From Sphingomonadaceae bacterium (GTDB taxonomy: Bacteria > Pseudomonadota > Alphaproteobacteria > Sphingomonadales > Sphingomonadaceae), in contig CANHQT010000001.1 in the NCBI GenBank assembly GCA_947463325.1, positions 1 to 64,000 of the forward strand: a DNA stretch of 64,000 nucleotides. Direction: 5' to 3'. Made by a program: the position numbers and the translations under genes. This document shows, in pieces, positions 36,387-45,270 of this stretch. The notes beneath the pieces were generated by a model, which did no database searches, was not told the origin of the DNA, and saw only the letters and a list, made by a program, of their open reading frames with translations. The first letter of the stretch is position 1; each line of letters begins with the position of its first letter.

Positions 36387-37727
36387 ATGACTGTTGTGAC
36401 CCGTTTCGCCCCTTCGCCCACCGGCCATCTGCACGTCGGCAATCTGCGCACCGCCATCCACAATTGGCTGTTCGCAAAAGCGCATGGTGGCCAATTCTGG
36501 CTACGCATCGATGATACCGATGCCGCGCGCAGCGAGGAGCATTTCGTCGCAGGTATTCGTGCCGATCTGGGCTGGTTGGGGCTGATACCCGATGGCGAGG
36601 TACGCCAATCACACCGTTTCGGCCTGTACGAAAAAGCCTTCGAGCAGCTCGTTGAAGCAGGGCGCATCTACCCCTGCTATGAGACCGCCGAAGAACTGGA
36701 CATCCGGCGCAAGATCCTGCTCTCGCGCGGGCTACCGCCGGTCTATGAACGCACCGCACTGGCGCTGACCGCTGCCGAGCGGGCGGAAAAGGAAGCCGCA
36801 GGGATCGCGCCGCACTGGCGCTTCAAGCTCGATCATGACGCTCCCATCGGCTGGGCCGATCTGGTGCGCGGCGAGCAGCATTTCGACCCCAAACTGCTGT
36901 CTGATCCCGTCATCCGTCGGGCCGACGGCTCATGGCTCTACATGCTGCCCTCCGCCGTCGACGACATCGCCATGGGCGTTACCCACGTTGTGCGCGGCGA
37001 GGATCATGTGTCCAATACTGCGGTCCAAGTGCAGATGTTTAACGCACTGCAGGCACCTGTCCCGGCCTTTGCCCATGCCGCGCTGCTGACTGGAAGCGAG
37101 GGCAAGCTCTCCAAGCGGCTAGGAAGCCTCGGGACAGACCATTTTCGCGAAATCGGCATCGAACCGGCGACATTGCTGTCCAAGCTGGCTCGACTGGGCA
37201 CGGCCGATCCGGTTGAACCCTTTGTCGACGCAGCGCCGCTGATTGGGGGGTTCGATTTTGCCCGCTTTGGCCGCGCTCCGGCCCGGTTCGACGAGGCCGA
37301 ACTGGTGCAGCTCAATGCCCGCATCATCCATGCCCTGCCATTCGAGGCGGTCGCCGCGCGGATTCCGGCAGAGATGGACGCCGCCGCTTGGGAAGCGATC
37401 CGCCCGAACCTTTCCACCGTCGCCGATGTCGCCAACTGGTGGAGCATTGTTACCGGGCCGGTCACTGCGCCTGCACTGGAGGCGGCCGACCGCGCCTATT
37501 GCAGCGAAGCGGCGCAGATTGCCGCGACGCTCGACTGGAACGCAGACCCCTGGCACGCGCTGACCGGAGCTCTGAAAACTGCGACCGGCCGTAACGGGAA
37601 GGCCCTGTTCTTGCCGTTGCGCCTTGCGCTCACAGCGCGCGCGCAAGGCCCGGATATGGCCGCGCTGCTCCCGCTGATCGGGCAGGAAGAAGCGCTGGCA
37701 CGGCTGGAGGCCGCGGCGGCAGCCTGA
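36387..37727 (+). CDS. gltX: Glutamate-tRNA ligase
   Basis: The 446-residue class I synthetase has the HIGH-type motif in FAPSPTGHLHVGNLRTA and the KMSKS-type motif in GKLSKRLGSLG. In between are the catalytic-core segments RIDDTDAARSEEHF and YMLPSAVDDIAMGVTHVVRG. Alphaproteobacteria commonly have two GltX paralogues, one of which can also charge tRNA-Gln; which type this is cannot be decided here. ATG 36387 gives the family N-terminus; the frame is open from 36321. It converges with the S9 peptidase with 1 base between stops. Confidence 0.94.
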   Translation: MTVVTRFAPSPTGHLHVGNLRTAIHNWLFAKAHGGQFWLRIDDTDAARSEEHFVAGIRADLGWLGLIPDGEVRQSHRFGLYEKAFEQLVEAGRIYPCYETAEELDIRRKILLSRGLPPVYERTALALTAAERAEKEAAGIAPHWRFKLDHDAPIGWADLVRGEQHFDPKLLSDPVIRRADGSWLYMLPSAVDDIAMGVTHVVRGEDHVSNTAVQVQMFNALQAPVPAFAHAALLTGSEGKLSKRLGSLGTDHFREIGIEPATLLSKLARLGTADPVEPFVDAAPLIGGFDFARFGRAPARFDEAELVQLNARIIHALPFEAVAARIPAEMDAAAWEAIRPNLSTVADVANWWSIVTGPVTAPALEAADRAYCSEAAQIAATLDWNADPWHALTGALKTATGRNGKALFLPLRLALTARAQGPDMAALLPLIGQEEALARLEAAAAA

Positions 37728-37728
37728 T

Positions 37729-39675
37729 TCAGTCGCGATCGAACAGCCGGCGCAGGAACACCGTTTCCACCTCACGCCGCAGGTCGTTGTTGGCTTTCTT
37801 GAGGAAGCCATGACCTTCATCCGCGAACAGGACGTAGCTGGTATCCACGCCATTGGCGCGCAGCTCGCGCACAATCTGGTCACTTTCCGACTGCGGCACG
37901 CGCGGATCATTCGCGCCCTGCATGATAAGCATAGGCCGGGTGATGCGGCGGACGTTGGCGAGCGGGGCGATACGTTCGAACACCGCGCGCATGGCAGGAT
38001 CACGCTCGTCGCCATATTCGGCGCGGCGGTTATCGCGCCGATAGGCCTCGGTGTTACGCAGGAAAGAGATGAAATCGCTGATGCCATAGCGGTTGACGCC
38101 GCCGACCAAGCGGTCGGAATAATGGGTCATCACCGCCAGCGACATATAGCCGCCATAGCTCTGTCCGTAGACGGCGACGCGCCCGGCATCTAGGCCCGGC
38201 TGTGTGGATATCCAGTCAAGCAGCGCGCCGATATCCTTCACCGCATCCTCGCGCCGTTCGGCATTGTCGAGGTTGAGGTAGCGGGTGCCATAGCCATCGG
38301 ACCCGCGGACATTGGGGAGGATGACGGCCGCACCGAGCACATTGGCAAAATATTGCGCGCCGGGATTCCAGCCTGGCCGCGACTGCGCCTCTGGCCCACC
38401 ATGAATGTCGATGATCACGGGGAGCCGCGCATCGGGTGCCGCACCGGCAGGACGATACACCAAGGCCGGGACGGAGAGGCCGTCGAAGCTGGTGAAGCGG
38501 ATCAGCTCGGGCTCGACGAGCCGTGCGGGATCGAGATCACCAAGCTCGCTCATCGTCCAGCGGGTCAGTTCGCCGCCAGCGACATCATGGGTCCACACAT
38601 CGCCTGCCGAACGGGCCGTGCTGAGGCCAATCGCCAGTTTCGAACCATCGGGTGAAAAATCGAGCGCAGTCAGGACGCCGCGCGGCAATTCCGGCTGGGG
38701 CAGGGCGCGACGGGTAACGAAATCCTGCACCACAACCCGGCTGAACCCGTCCTCGTTCACTACATAAGCGAGGATGCGTCCGTCATCGCTGAGGTCATAG
38801 GCCTCAATGTCCCAGGGCAGCTCGGGCGAGATAGCGCGCAATGCGGCGCTCGCGACATCAATCTCCACCAGCCGGCGCACGTCGCTGCCATTGTTGCTGA
38901 TCGCAAGGATCGCGGCGCCATTGCGGATGAAGCGCGGGCTTTCATAGCGCGCCGGGCCGCCGGGGATATCGAGCGGGCGCACGCTGGCGCTCGCGACATC
39001 GAGCAGCATCAACAGGTTCTCGCGATTGGAAATGCCGCGCGAGACAAGGATCGTCCGCCCGTCGGCGCTAATGCTGGCAGGCCCGACTGCACCGGTCCCC
39101 TGCCACAGCATCCGCGCACTTGCTGGATCGGCCGGGTCGGCGACGAAGACGGCATAATCCGCGGAGCCACGCACCGCCCGGCTCCATGCCATCAGGCTTC
39201 CGTCGCGGCTGAACGTCGTGAACTGATTGCGAGTACCAGCCTCTGTCAGCGCTGCACTGCTGCCGTCCAGCCCGCGGACATAAAGTTGGAACCATTCATC
39301 GCCGCCGGTATCGCGCGTGACCACATAGGCATTGCGGCCCGGGATGGTCTCAGCATTGGCGACCGGTTCTTGGTAAAAGGTCAGCTGCTGGCGGGCGGCA
39401 CCGGGCGCTGCGACACGGTGGACCTGCGCGGTTGACCCGAAGCGCGTGGTAATCAGCATCGACCCGTCAGCCAGCCAGTCCTGAAACTGAGCGCTGCGAA
39501 AATTCTGATAGCGCTGCACAGCCGCGCGCACGTCCACCGGGATCTCGGGAACATTCTCAAGCCGCGCACTCCCCACCTGCCGGACCTCGACCGGGGCGGG
39601 GGCGGGCGCCGTCTGGGCGGCAATGGTGGCAGGGGCCGCAGCGAGCAGCAGTGCAGACAGCAAGTGACGGATCAT
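37729..39675 (-). CDS. Secreted S9 family prolyl oligopeptidase
   Basis: The 648-residue protein begins with a clear signal peptide (MIRHLLSALLLAAAPATIAA), followed by a beta-propeller domain and a C-terminal alpha/beta hydrolase peptidase domain. The catalytic Ser is in VYGQSYGGYMSLAV, the Asp in ANDPRVPQSESDQIV and the His in ADEGHGFLKK. This is the dipeptidyl/acylaminoacyl peptidase branch of S9. ATG 39675 is chosen over the GTG at 39690 because it starts the signal peptide directly. A REP-like palindrome lies immediately upstream. The exported location suggests scavenging of peptides. Confidence 0.9.
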   Translation of the reverse strand: MIRHLLSALLLAAAPATIAAQTAPAPAPVEVRQVGSARLENVPEIPVDVRAAVQRYQNFRSAQFQDWLADGSMLITTRFGSTAQVHRVAAPGAARQQLTFYQEPVANAETIPGRNAYVVTRDTGGDEWFQLYVRGLDGSSAALTEAGTRNQFTTFSRDGSLMAWSRAVRGSADYAVFVADPADPASARMLWQGTGAVGPASISADGRTILVSRGISNRENLLMLLDVASASVRPLDIPGGPARYESPRFIRNGAAILAISNNGSDVRRLVEIDVASAALRAISPELPWDIEAYDLSDDGRILAYVVNEDGFSRVVVQDFVTRRALPQPELPRGVLTALDFSPDGSKLAIGLSTARSAGDVWTHDVAGGELTRWTMSELGDLDPARLVEPELIRFTSFDGLSVPALVYRPAGAAPDARLPVIIDIHGGPEAQSRPGWNPGAQYFANVLGAAVILPNVRGSDGYGTRYLNLDNAERREDAVKDIGALLDWISTQPGLDAGRVAVYGQSYGGYMSLAVMTHYSDRLVGGVNRYGISDFISFLRNTEAYRRDNRRAEYGDERDPAMRAVFERIAPLANVRRITRPMLIMQGANDPRVPQSESDQIVRELRANGVDTSYVLFADEGHGFLKKANNDLRREVETVFLRRLFDRD

Positions 39676-39693
39676 GGGTTGGACTCTCACTGA

Positions 39694-39770
39694 GTCGTCA
39701 GTGCGAGCACGGCAAAGCGATCCAGAGGAGGCGCTAACCGCCCTGGATGCTTCACAGCGCTCGCAACGAC
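39694..39770. repeat. REP-like extragenic palindrome
   Basis: Nearly the whole 87-base gap between the class II aldolase and S9 peptidase genes is one imperfect palindrome. The left arm runs GTCGTCAGTGCGAGC..AAGCGATCCAG and the right arm CCTGGATGCTT..GCGCTCGCAACGAC. It is a diverged copy of the widespread short repeat with the core TCATTGCGAGC..AGCAATCCAG found between genes in many proteobacteria. It may form a stable hairpin in the transcript and protect or terminate the upstream message. Only one copy is seen in this window. Confidence 0.7.
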
Positions 39771-39777
39771 GCTGCTT

Positions 39778-40566
39778 TTAGTTGCGGAAAGAGGGATCGA
39801 TGCGGTCGAGCTTGCGCAGCAGCGCCGGCCAGGCGAGCGCGCGGGCGACCATGCCCATGCCGGCCGGCGGCGTCTGGTCCTTCACCTTTTCCGGCGTACC
39901 TTGCGGCGGCGTGTTGAGATTTTCGCGCCCGGCGGAAAGCATCATCACCTGGGCCTCGCAAGCGCGCTCGAGGAAATAGAGACGCAGGAAGCAGTCAGCG
40001 ACGCTTTCACCGATCGCCAGCGTGCCATGGTTGCGCAAGATCATGACATGCTTGTCACCCATGTCGGTGACCAGCCGTTCACGCTCCTCGAGGTCGGTCG
40101 CGATACCTTCATAGTCGTGATAGGCGACATTGTGCAGCGCGATCATCGCGGTCTGCGTGTGAGGCAGCAGCCCTTCAGCCATCGCCGAGACCGCCTGACC
40201 ATGCGGCGTATGGAGGTGCATCACGGCATGCGCATCCTCGCGCGCCATGTGCAGCGCCGAATGGATGGTGAAGCCCGCGGGATTCACCGGATGACTGGTC
40301 GGCACCACCGGCTGCCCGTCAACATCGATCTTGACGAGGCTCGACGCAGTGATCTCCTCGAACATCATGTCATAGGGGTTGATGAGGAAATGATGCTCCG
40401 GCCCGGGAACGCGTGCGGACAGGTGGGTGAAGATGAGATCATCCCAGCCATAAAGTGCGACGAGGCGATAGGCAGCGGCCAAATCCACGCGGATCGCCCA
40501 CTCCTCATCCGATACCGCACCGCGCACATGATCGTCATTGGCGGGTTTGACTGCCGTTGCCATCAT
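39778..40566 (-). CDS. Class II aldolase/adducin domain protein
   Basis: The 262-residue protein has the class II aldolase/adducin fold. It contains LVALYGWDDLIFTHLSARVPG, a zinc-site pair in AVMHLHTPHGQAVS, a later His in VMILRNHGTLAIGES and an Arg/Tyr-rich C-terminal helix (CFLRLYFLERACEAQVMM). Relatives include fuculose- and ribulose-phosphate aldolases and adducin-like proteins; many sphingomonad members have no known substrate. The gene is downstream of the M17 aminopeptidase (88 bases) on the same strand. A link to the sulfoquinovose locus 5 kb away is not supported. Confidence 0.85.
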   Translation of the reverse strand: MMATAVKPANDDHVRGAVSDEEWAIRVDLAAAYRLVALYGWDDLIFTHLSARVPGPEHHFLINPYDMMFEEITASSLVKIDVDGQPVVPTSHPVNPAGFTIHSALHMAREDAHAVMHLHTPHGQAVSAMAEGLLPHTQTAMIALHNVAYHDYEGIATDLEERERLVTDMGDKHVMILRNHGTLAIGESVADCFLRLYFLERACEAQVMMLSAGRENLNTPPQGTPEKVKDQTPPAGMGMVARALAWPALLRKLDRIDPSFRN

Positions 40567-40584
40567 CTCTCTCCCAGTTTCGTA

Positions 40585-40625
40585 TCCGACTCCCGGTCGG
40601 AGGGCAGATTAGCGGCAATACCGCT
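40585..40625. other. Two short inverted repeats before the class II aldolase gene
   Basis: TCCGAC/GTCGGA (40585-40601) and AGCGG/CCGCT (40611-40625), each with a 5-base centre, lie in the gap between the M17 aminopeptidase stop and the aldolase start. The first is 18 bases upstream of the aldolase start and could be an operator. The second could be part of a terminator for the aminopeptidase message. There is no T-run. Confidence 0.3.
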
Positions 40626-40655
40626 GCCTGTGAAAGCCCCCCGCCAGACTTCGCG

Positions 40656-42284
40656 TTACTGCGCTTCGGCAGGCACCGGTCGGAAATCGCGCACGAAGCG
40701 TTCTAGCGTGCGGACGCCCCAGCCGGCAGCGCCAGCAGGGCGCTGATCAGTCGCGGCACCATAGGCCATATTGGCCATGTCGATATGCGCCCAAGGTGTC
40801 GTGCGGGGCAGGAACTCACCAATGAAGGCCGCGCCAAAACTTGCACCGCCACCGCCGGTGCCCGTGTTGCGCAGATCGGCGATGGTAGAGCTCATATCCT
40901 CAAGCACGCTGGGGTGGAGCGGCATGCGCCACATGATTTCACCTGTCGCGTTACCTGCAGCGTCGAGCTGGTCGGCAAGCGCGGGATGGCGACTGAACAG
41001 GCCGGCATAATCATCACCCAACGCAACCCCGATCGCCCCGGTCAGCGTCGCGACATCGACGACGGCAGCCGGATTGAGATTGGCCTGCGCCCATTCGAGC
41101 GCATCGGCGAGTACGAGACGCCCTTCGGCATCAGTGTTGATAATCTCGATGGTCTTGCCGCTCATCGTGCGCACGACATCGCCCGGGCGGCTCGCCATGT
41201 GGCTCGGCATATTTTCGGCCAGTGCGGCAATCGAGACGACGTTGACCGGCGCACCACTGCGGGCCAGCGCGAGGACCGCGCCGGTCACAGCAGCTGCGCC
41301 CGACATGTCCATCTTCATGTCGCCCATGTTGAGACCGGGCTTCAGGGAAATGCCGCCAGTATCGAAAGTGATGCCCTTGCCTGCGAGAACGACCGGCCCG
41401 CCTTCCGGGGCGCCCTGCCCTTGATAGCGCACAATCAGCATGCGTGGTGGACGGGCCGATCCGCGCCCAACCGAGAGCAGCGAGCCCATGCCGAGCCGTT
41501 CCATGTCGGCAACATCAAGCACTTCGATGGTGACGCCGCGCACCCCGGCAAAAGCGGCGCGTGCGCGCTCTACAAAGCTTTCGGGATAGATGATGTTGGC
41601 AGGCTCATTGGCCAGATCCCGTGTCCAGTGCACGGCATCGACGATCGCTTGCCCGCGCGAACGGAACGCCGCTTCGGCAGCAGGTGCGGCAGAGGCAACA
41701 ATGGTTGTAGCGCCAAGCTCAGCCGTCGGTCGATCCACCGTGCGGTGGATATCCGACCGGTATTCGCCGATGCCCATGCCGATGGCGAGCTCGCCGATCT
41801 GTTCGGCACTCAGCCCTTCCGCGGCGACCGTCACACGGCCATCCTCGTTGATCAGCGCACGGCCTCCGGCAGCGCCGATCGCCTGCACGGCGGCCAGATC
41901 AGGATTTTCACCCAGGCCGATGACGACGATCCGATCCCAGGCACCAATGCCGCGCAGCGACAAGGTAGCGCGGGCACCGAACTTGAATTCGGCAGACGCG
42001 ATGGCACGGGCCACCGCATCGCGGGTCGCGGCATCAAGGCCTGCACCCCGTGTGGCCAGGTCACCTTCAGCAGACATCGGCAGGACCAATGTGTCGCCAG
42101 CTTCGGCCAAGGCCGCAGCAAACACGACGTCACGACGCACTTGACGCTGCGCGACGGGATTAATGTCTGCAGTGGCAAGTTCGGCGCGGACCGGCTGCCG
42201 GCCCTGTGCTTCGGCAGCGGCCGGCATGGCAGCGGCACAGGCGGCGACGGAAATGGCGGCAAGCAGCCGGTGGACAGTCTTCAT
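40656..42284 (-). CDS. Exported M17 leucyl aminopeptidase
   Basis: The 542-residue protein is an M17 metallo-aminopeptidase. The active-site lysine and metal ligands are in VLAGKGITFDTGGISLKP and MDMSGAAAVTGAVLAL, and the family signature is NTDAEGRLVLADALEWA. Unlike cytosolic PepA it begins with a signal peptide (MKTVHRLLAAISVAACAAA.. ending near AEAQG). ATG 42284 is chosen because it starts that signal; the frame is open to 42317. A periplasmic or outer-surface peptidase is predicted. The neighbourhood also holds an exported S9 peptidase. Confidence 0.92.
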   Translation of the reverse strand: MKTVHRLLAAISVAACAAAMPAAAEAQGRQPVRAELATADINPVAQRQVRRDVVFAAALAEAGDTLVLPMSAEGDLATRGAGLDAATRDAVARAIASAEFKFGARATLSLRGIGAWDRIVVIGLGENPDLAAVQAIGAAGGRALINEDGRVTVAAEGLSAEQIGELAIGMGIGEYRSDIHRTVDRPTAELGATTIVASAAPAAEAAFRSRGQAIVDAVHWTRDLANEPANIIYPESFVERARAAFAGVRGVTIEVLDVADMERLGMGSLLSVGRGSARPPRMLIVRYQGQGAPEGGPVVLAGKGITFDTGGISLKPGLNMGDMKMDMSGAAAVTGAVLALARSGAPVNVVSIAALAENMPSHMASRPGDVVRTMSGKTIEIINTDAEGRLVLADALEWAQANLNPAAVVDVATLTGAIGVALGDDYAGLFSRHPALADQLDAAGNATGEIMWRMPLHPSVLEDMSSTIADLRNTGTGGGGASFGAAFIGEFLPRTTPWAHIDMANMAYGAATDQRPAGAAGWGVRTLERFVRDFRPVPAEAQ

Positions 42285-42557
42285 CGGTAATCCTCTCTCT
42301 GGATGGGTTCGGCCCACACGTGGCTTCGGTTTGCTCTGCGCGTGGGACCTAGAATGGGCGTCATGCGGATTGGGGCGCTGTTATCCTATCTTGGGCCGGA
42401 TCATGCACTGACCGGCTCAGCTTGATCGACGCATCCCCTTGGTCATCGGCATAGCAAGCCGCACGGCAGGGAAAAGCGAAAAATGACAGTATCGTGGCGA
42501 TGGGGTTGCCAAGGCCGAATCGGCCCTGACGGCTGTAGCCGCGCAGCCGCCATGCGA
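42285..42557. other. 273-base interval between aminopeptidase start and PBP stop
   Basis: This stretch is upstream of the M17 gene and downstream of the PBP gene, both on the minus strand. It contains a 13-base palindrome, GGCCGA-A-TCGGCC, at about 42513-42525, with no T-run. No ORF with coding character was found. The M17 promoter is presumably in the part nearest 42285. Confidence 0.4.
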
Positions 42558-44717
42558 TCAGGGCGGTCCCGGTTCCTCGCGCGCGGGAGGCGGTTCGGGC
42601 TTGCGCAGCGAGACGCCATTGCGATCAACGGTGATGCCAACACCGCCAACATCTGCATCGACCGCCACGCCATTAGCGGGATCTATCCGGACCGATGGTT
42701 CGCCGATAACGTCGCCCAGGTCGTCGAAAATCTGCGGAATGTCGGGTTCAGGTTCGGGGCGTGGTGCAGCGCGCGGAGCGGCACCGGGGATGGCGCGGGC
42801 CATGAAGTCGCGCCAGATGCGCGCTGGTGCGCCACCGCCGGTAATACCGCGAATGGGGCCATTGTCGTCGCGACCGATCCAGACGCCAACGACAAGATCA
42901 CCGGCAAAGCCGACGAACAGGCCATCGCGCCCGTCCTGAGTCGTGCCGGTCTTGCCATAGGCCGGGATGGCCAGCCGCGCCGCGCGGCCGGTACCATTGG
43001 CAACTGCAGCCTCGAGCAGTTCAAGCATGTCGCTACGCACACGCGACGGCAATGCACTGCGGCCGTCGAACAGCCGGTCAAACAGGTCTGGTTCCGGCTC
43101 CCGCAGGGCGTGGGGAATGACCGGTCCATAGTTGCCGGCAACAGCCGCATAAGCAGCGGTGAGCTCGATCAACGTGACCCCTTCACTGCCCAATGCGACG
43201 CTGGCATTGTCCGGCAACGATGTGGCGATGCCCAAGTCACGCGCTGCCTGTTCGACCGCCGCACTGCCGAGCTGGCTGTATAGTCGAACGGCAACAACAT
43301 TACTCGACTGGGCGAACGCTTCCTTGAGCGTGATCTCGCCGCGATACCGATCCCCGTAATTGCCGGGGCGATAATCGCCCTCGGTGATCGGGCTGTCATC
43401 GACAAGGCTGTCGGGACGCATCCCGCTCCGCAGCGCGGCAAGATAAACCATCAGCTTGAAGGTAGATCCCGGCTGGCGACGCGCCTGGGTTGCACGGTTG
43501 AAGGACGAGGCGCGGTAATTGCGCCCGCCAATCATCGCCACGACCTCGCCATTGGGGCGCATCGCCACCAGCGCAACCTGCGATCCCGCCGGCCCCGCGC
43601 CTTGGGTGACACGGCGGGCAATATCCTGCAACCGCGCGTCGAGCGTGGTCGTAACTCGTTCTTCGCCATAGCCCGGTTGCACCGTCGCGCGCGCCTGCGG
43701 CATGGCCCAGTCCGCAAAATAGGTGCCGGTCGGCAAGCTCGGACGGGCACGGTTGTCGATCTCGGCCGGGCGGATGCGCTCGGCCTCCTCCGCCGTCAGG
43801 AACCCTGCATCGACCATGCTCGCAATCACCACCCGCTGCCGTTCACGTGCGGCCCTCAAATTGCGTGTCGGCGCAAGGCGGGAGGGTGCCTTGACGAGGC
43901 CAGCGAGCATCGTCGCCTGCGACAAGGTCAACCGTTCAGGCTGACGGTAGAAATAATGGAGCGACGCGGCGCGCAGCCCATACACATTGTCGCCGAAATA
44001 AGCGTTGGAAAGATAGCGAGAGAGGATTTCGTCCTTGGTCAGCCACGCCTCCATCCACCAAGCGATGAGCAGTTCTCGCGCCTTGCGGCTGTATGTCTGA
44101 TCGGCATTCAGGAAGGTGAATTTGGCAAGCTGCTGGGTGATGGTGCTGCCGCCATGGCGGGTACCGCTGGTGATGTTGCTCCACAGCGCGCGGCTGATGC
44201 CAATGGGGTCTATGCCCCAATGCGAGTAGAAGCGCCGATCTTCGGTGGCGAGGAAAGCCTCGACCACATGCGGCGGCAGTTTCGTGACATCGACCGGGTC
44301 ATCGACAATCGCACCATTGCGCGCAATCGGGCGTCCGTCGGCGCTAACCAGCGTGAGCTGCGGCGGGGCGATAGGCTCGAGGCTTTTCGAGAGCGGCGCC
44401 GTCCAAGCGAGCCAAGCCACGGTCAATGTGAAAACCACTGCAAAGACAAGAAAGCCGCGCTTGGCCCAATACCAGCGACGCTGCCATTTCGATGGCGGTT
44501 CCACTGGCGGCAGCACTGGAGGGGCAATGCCGCCGGGCACAGTGGCGGAAGATGCATAGTCGGGTTGCGACCGAAGATTTGGGTCTGGTCGGTCAATGAT
44601 ACCGCGCAGCTCCGCCTCCAGTTCGGCCAGCGTCTTGCGGCGCCGTGATGAAGGCGCACCGGCGCCGCCGGTGCCGCCATAGCCGTCTGGCAGGTCGAAG
44701 GGATTGTCACTCGCCAT
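42558..44717 (-). CDS. Bifunctional class A penicillin-binding protein (PBP1A family)
   Basis: The 719-residue enzyme polymerises and cross-links peptidoglycan. After a Pro-rich cytosolic part and one membrane anchor (KRGFLVFAVVFTLTVAWLAW) comes the GT51 glycosyltransferase, with TEDRRFYSHWGIDP, GGSTITQQLAKFTF and YLSNAYFGDNVYGLRAAS. The transpeptidase domain has its nucleophile in PGSTFKLMVYLAAL (SxxK, about 417), an SSN motif in FAQSSNVVAVR and KTGTTQDGRDGLF (about 590). All catalytic motifs are intact. A TATAAT -10 box sits only about 12 bases before the start, so the message may be almost leaderless. Confidence 0.93.
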   Translation of the reverse strand: MASDNPFDLPDGYGGTGGAGAPSSRRRKTLAELEAELRGIIDRPDPNLRSQPDYASSATVPGGIAPPVLPPVEPPSKWQRRWYWAKRGFLVFAVVFTLTVAWLAWTAPLSKSLEPIAPPQLTLVSADGRPIARNGAIVDDPVDVTKLPPHVVEAFLATEDRRFYSHWGIDPIGISRALWSNITSGTRHGGSTITQQLAKFTFLNADQTYSRKARELLIAWWMEAWLTKDEILSRYLSNAYFGDNVYGLRAASLHYFYRQPERLTLSQATMLAGLVKAPSRLAPTRNLRAARERQRVVIASMVDAGFLTAEEAERIRPAEIDNRARPSLPTGTYFADWAMPQARATVQPGYGEERVTTTLDARLQDIARRVTQGAGPAGSQVALVAMRPNGEVVAMIGGRNYRASSFNRATQARRQPGSTFKLMVYLAALRSGMRPDSLVDDSPITEGDYRPGNYGDRYRGEITLKEAFAQSSNVVAVRLYSQLGSAAVEQAARDLGIATSLPDNASVALGSEGVTLIELTAAYAAVAGNYGPVIPHALREPEPDLFDRLFDGRSALPSRVRSDMLELLEAAVANGTGRAARLAIPAYGKTGTTQDGRDGLFVGFAGDLVVGVWIGRDDNGPIRGITGGGAPARIWRDFMARAIPGAAPRAAPRPEPEPDIPQIFDDLGDVIGEPSVRIDPANGVAVDADVGGVGITVDRNGVSLRKPEPPPAREEPGPP

Positions 44718-44726
44718 TGCGATACT

Positions 44727-44756
44727 GTATTATAAACCTAATACGCCAAGAGCCAA
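44727..44756 (-). promoter_or_regulatory. PBP gene promoter with overlapping palindrome
   Basis: On the minus strand, TTGGCT (44756-44751) is followed after 16 bases by a perfect TATAAT (44734-44729). The predicted transcript start is 5-6 bases before the PBP ATG. The -10 box lies inside the inverted repeat GTATTA-N6-TAATAC (44727-44744), which could be an operator. This is one of the most AT-rich short stretches of the window. Confidence 0.5.
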
Positions 44757-44835
44757 GCGCATATTGACGCGAGAGGGCCGAATGGCAACGCTCACCTGTC
44801 GCCAGGATGAAGCGGACGGGGGAAAGGACACAAAA

Positions 44836-45255
44836 TTGAGCTCAGAAATCCGCATGGATGCAGCAGCACTAAACGCTTTTCTGGCGCGCGCATTCCCAGA
44901 ACGCGGCGAAGGCATGGCACGGGTGTCAAAGGTCGAACCGGGGCGGGCTTGGCTCGCCCTTGAACCTGCCACCGCCAATTTGCGTCCCGGTGGGATCGTC
45001 TCCGGCCCGACTTTGATGGGCCTTGCCGACACCGCGGCCTATGCCGTCATCCTCGCCCATATCGGAGAGGTGCCGATGGCGGTGACCAGCAGCCTCACCT
45101 ATCATTTCCTGCGCGGCTGCGACTTTGCCACGGTCCATGCCGAAGCAAGCCTGCTCAAACTCGGCCGGCGGCTCGCGACGGTCGATGTGCGGATATGGAC
45201 CAAAGATCCCGCCCGCCCGGTCGGTCAGGCCAGCGTGGTCTATGCGCTGCCCTGA
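44836..45255 (+). CDS. PaaI/hotdog-fold thioesterase
   Basis: The protein, 139 residues from this start, has the hotdog fold of PaaI-type acyl-CoA thioesterases. The core has RPGGIVSGPTLMGLADTAAYA, where the Asp and the helix are typical, then AVTSSLTYHFLRGCDF and GRRLATVDVRIWT. TTG 44836 is preceded by GGGGGAAAGGA at good spacing and is preferred; ATG 44782 and ATG 44854 are alternatives, and the frame is open from 44704. It is divergent from the PBP gene and converges with the monooxygenase gene. The substrate is unknown. Confidence 0.82.
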   Translation: MSSEIRMDAAALNAFLARAFPERGEGMARVSKVEPGRAWLALEPATANLRPGGIVSGPTLMGLADTAAYAVILAHIGEVPMAVTSSLTYHFLRGCDFATVHAEASLLKLGRRLATVDVRIWTKDPARPVGQASVVYALP

Positions 45256-45270
45256 GGTACCAGGCTTGGC

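Noticed and set aside
39778-40566. Class II aldolase as part of a sulfoquinovose-cleaving pathway
   Set aside because: It is over 5 kb away, separated by unrelated genes. The locus lacks isomerase, kinase, transaldolase or dehydratase genes expected for sulfo-EMP, sulfo-TAL or sulfo-ED routes.
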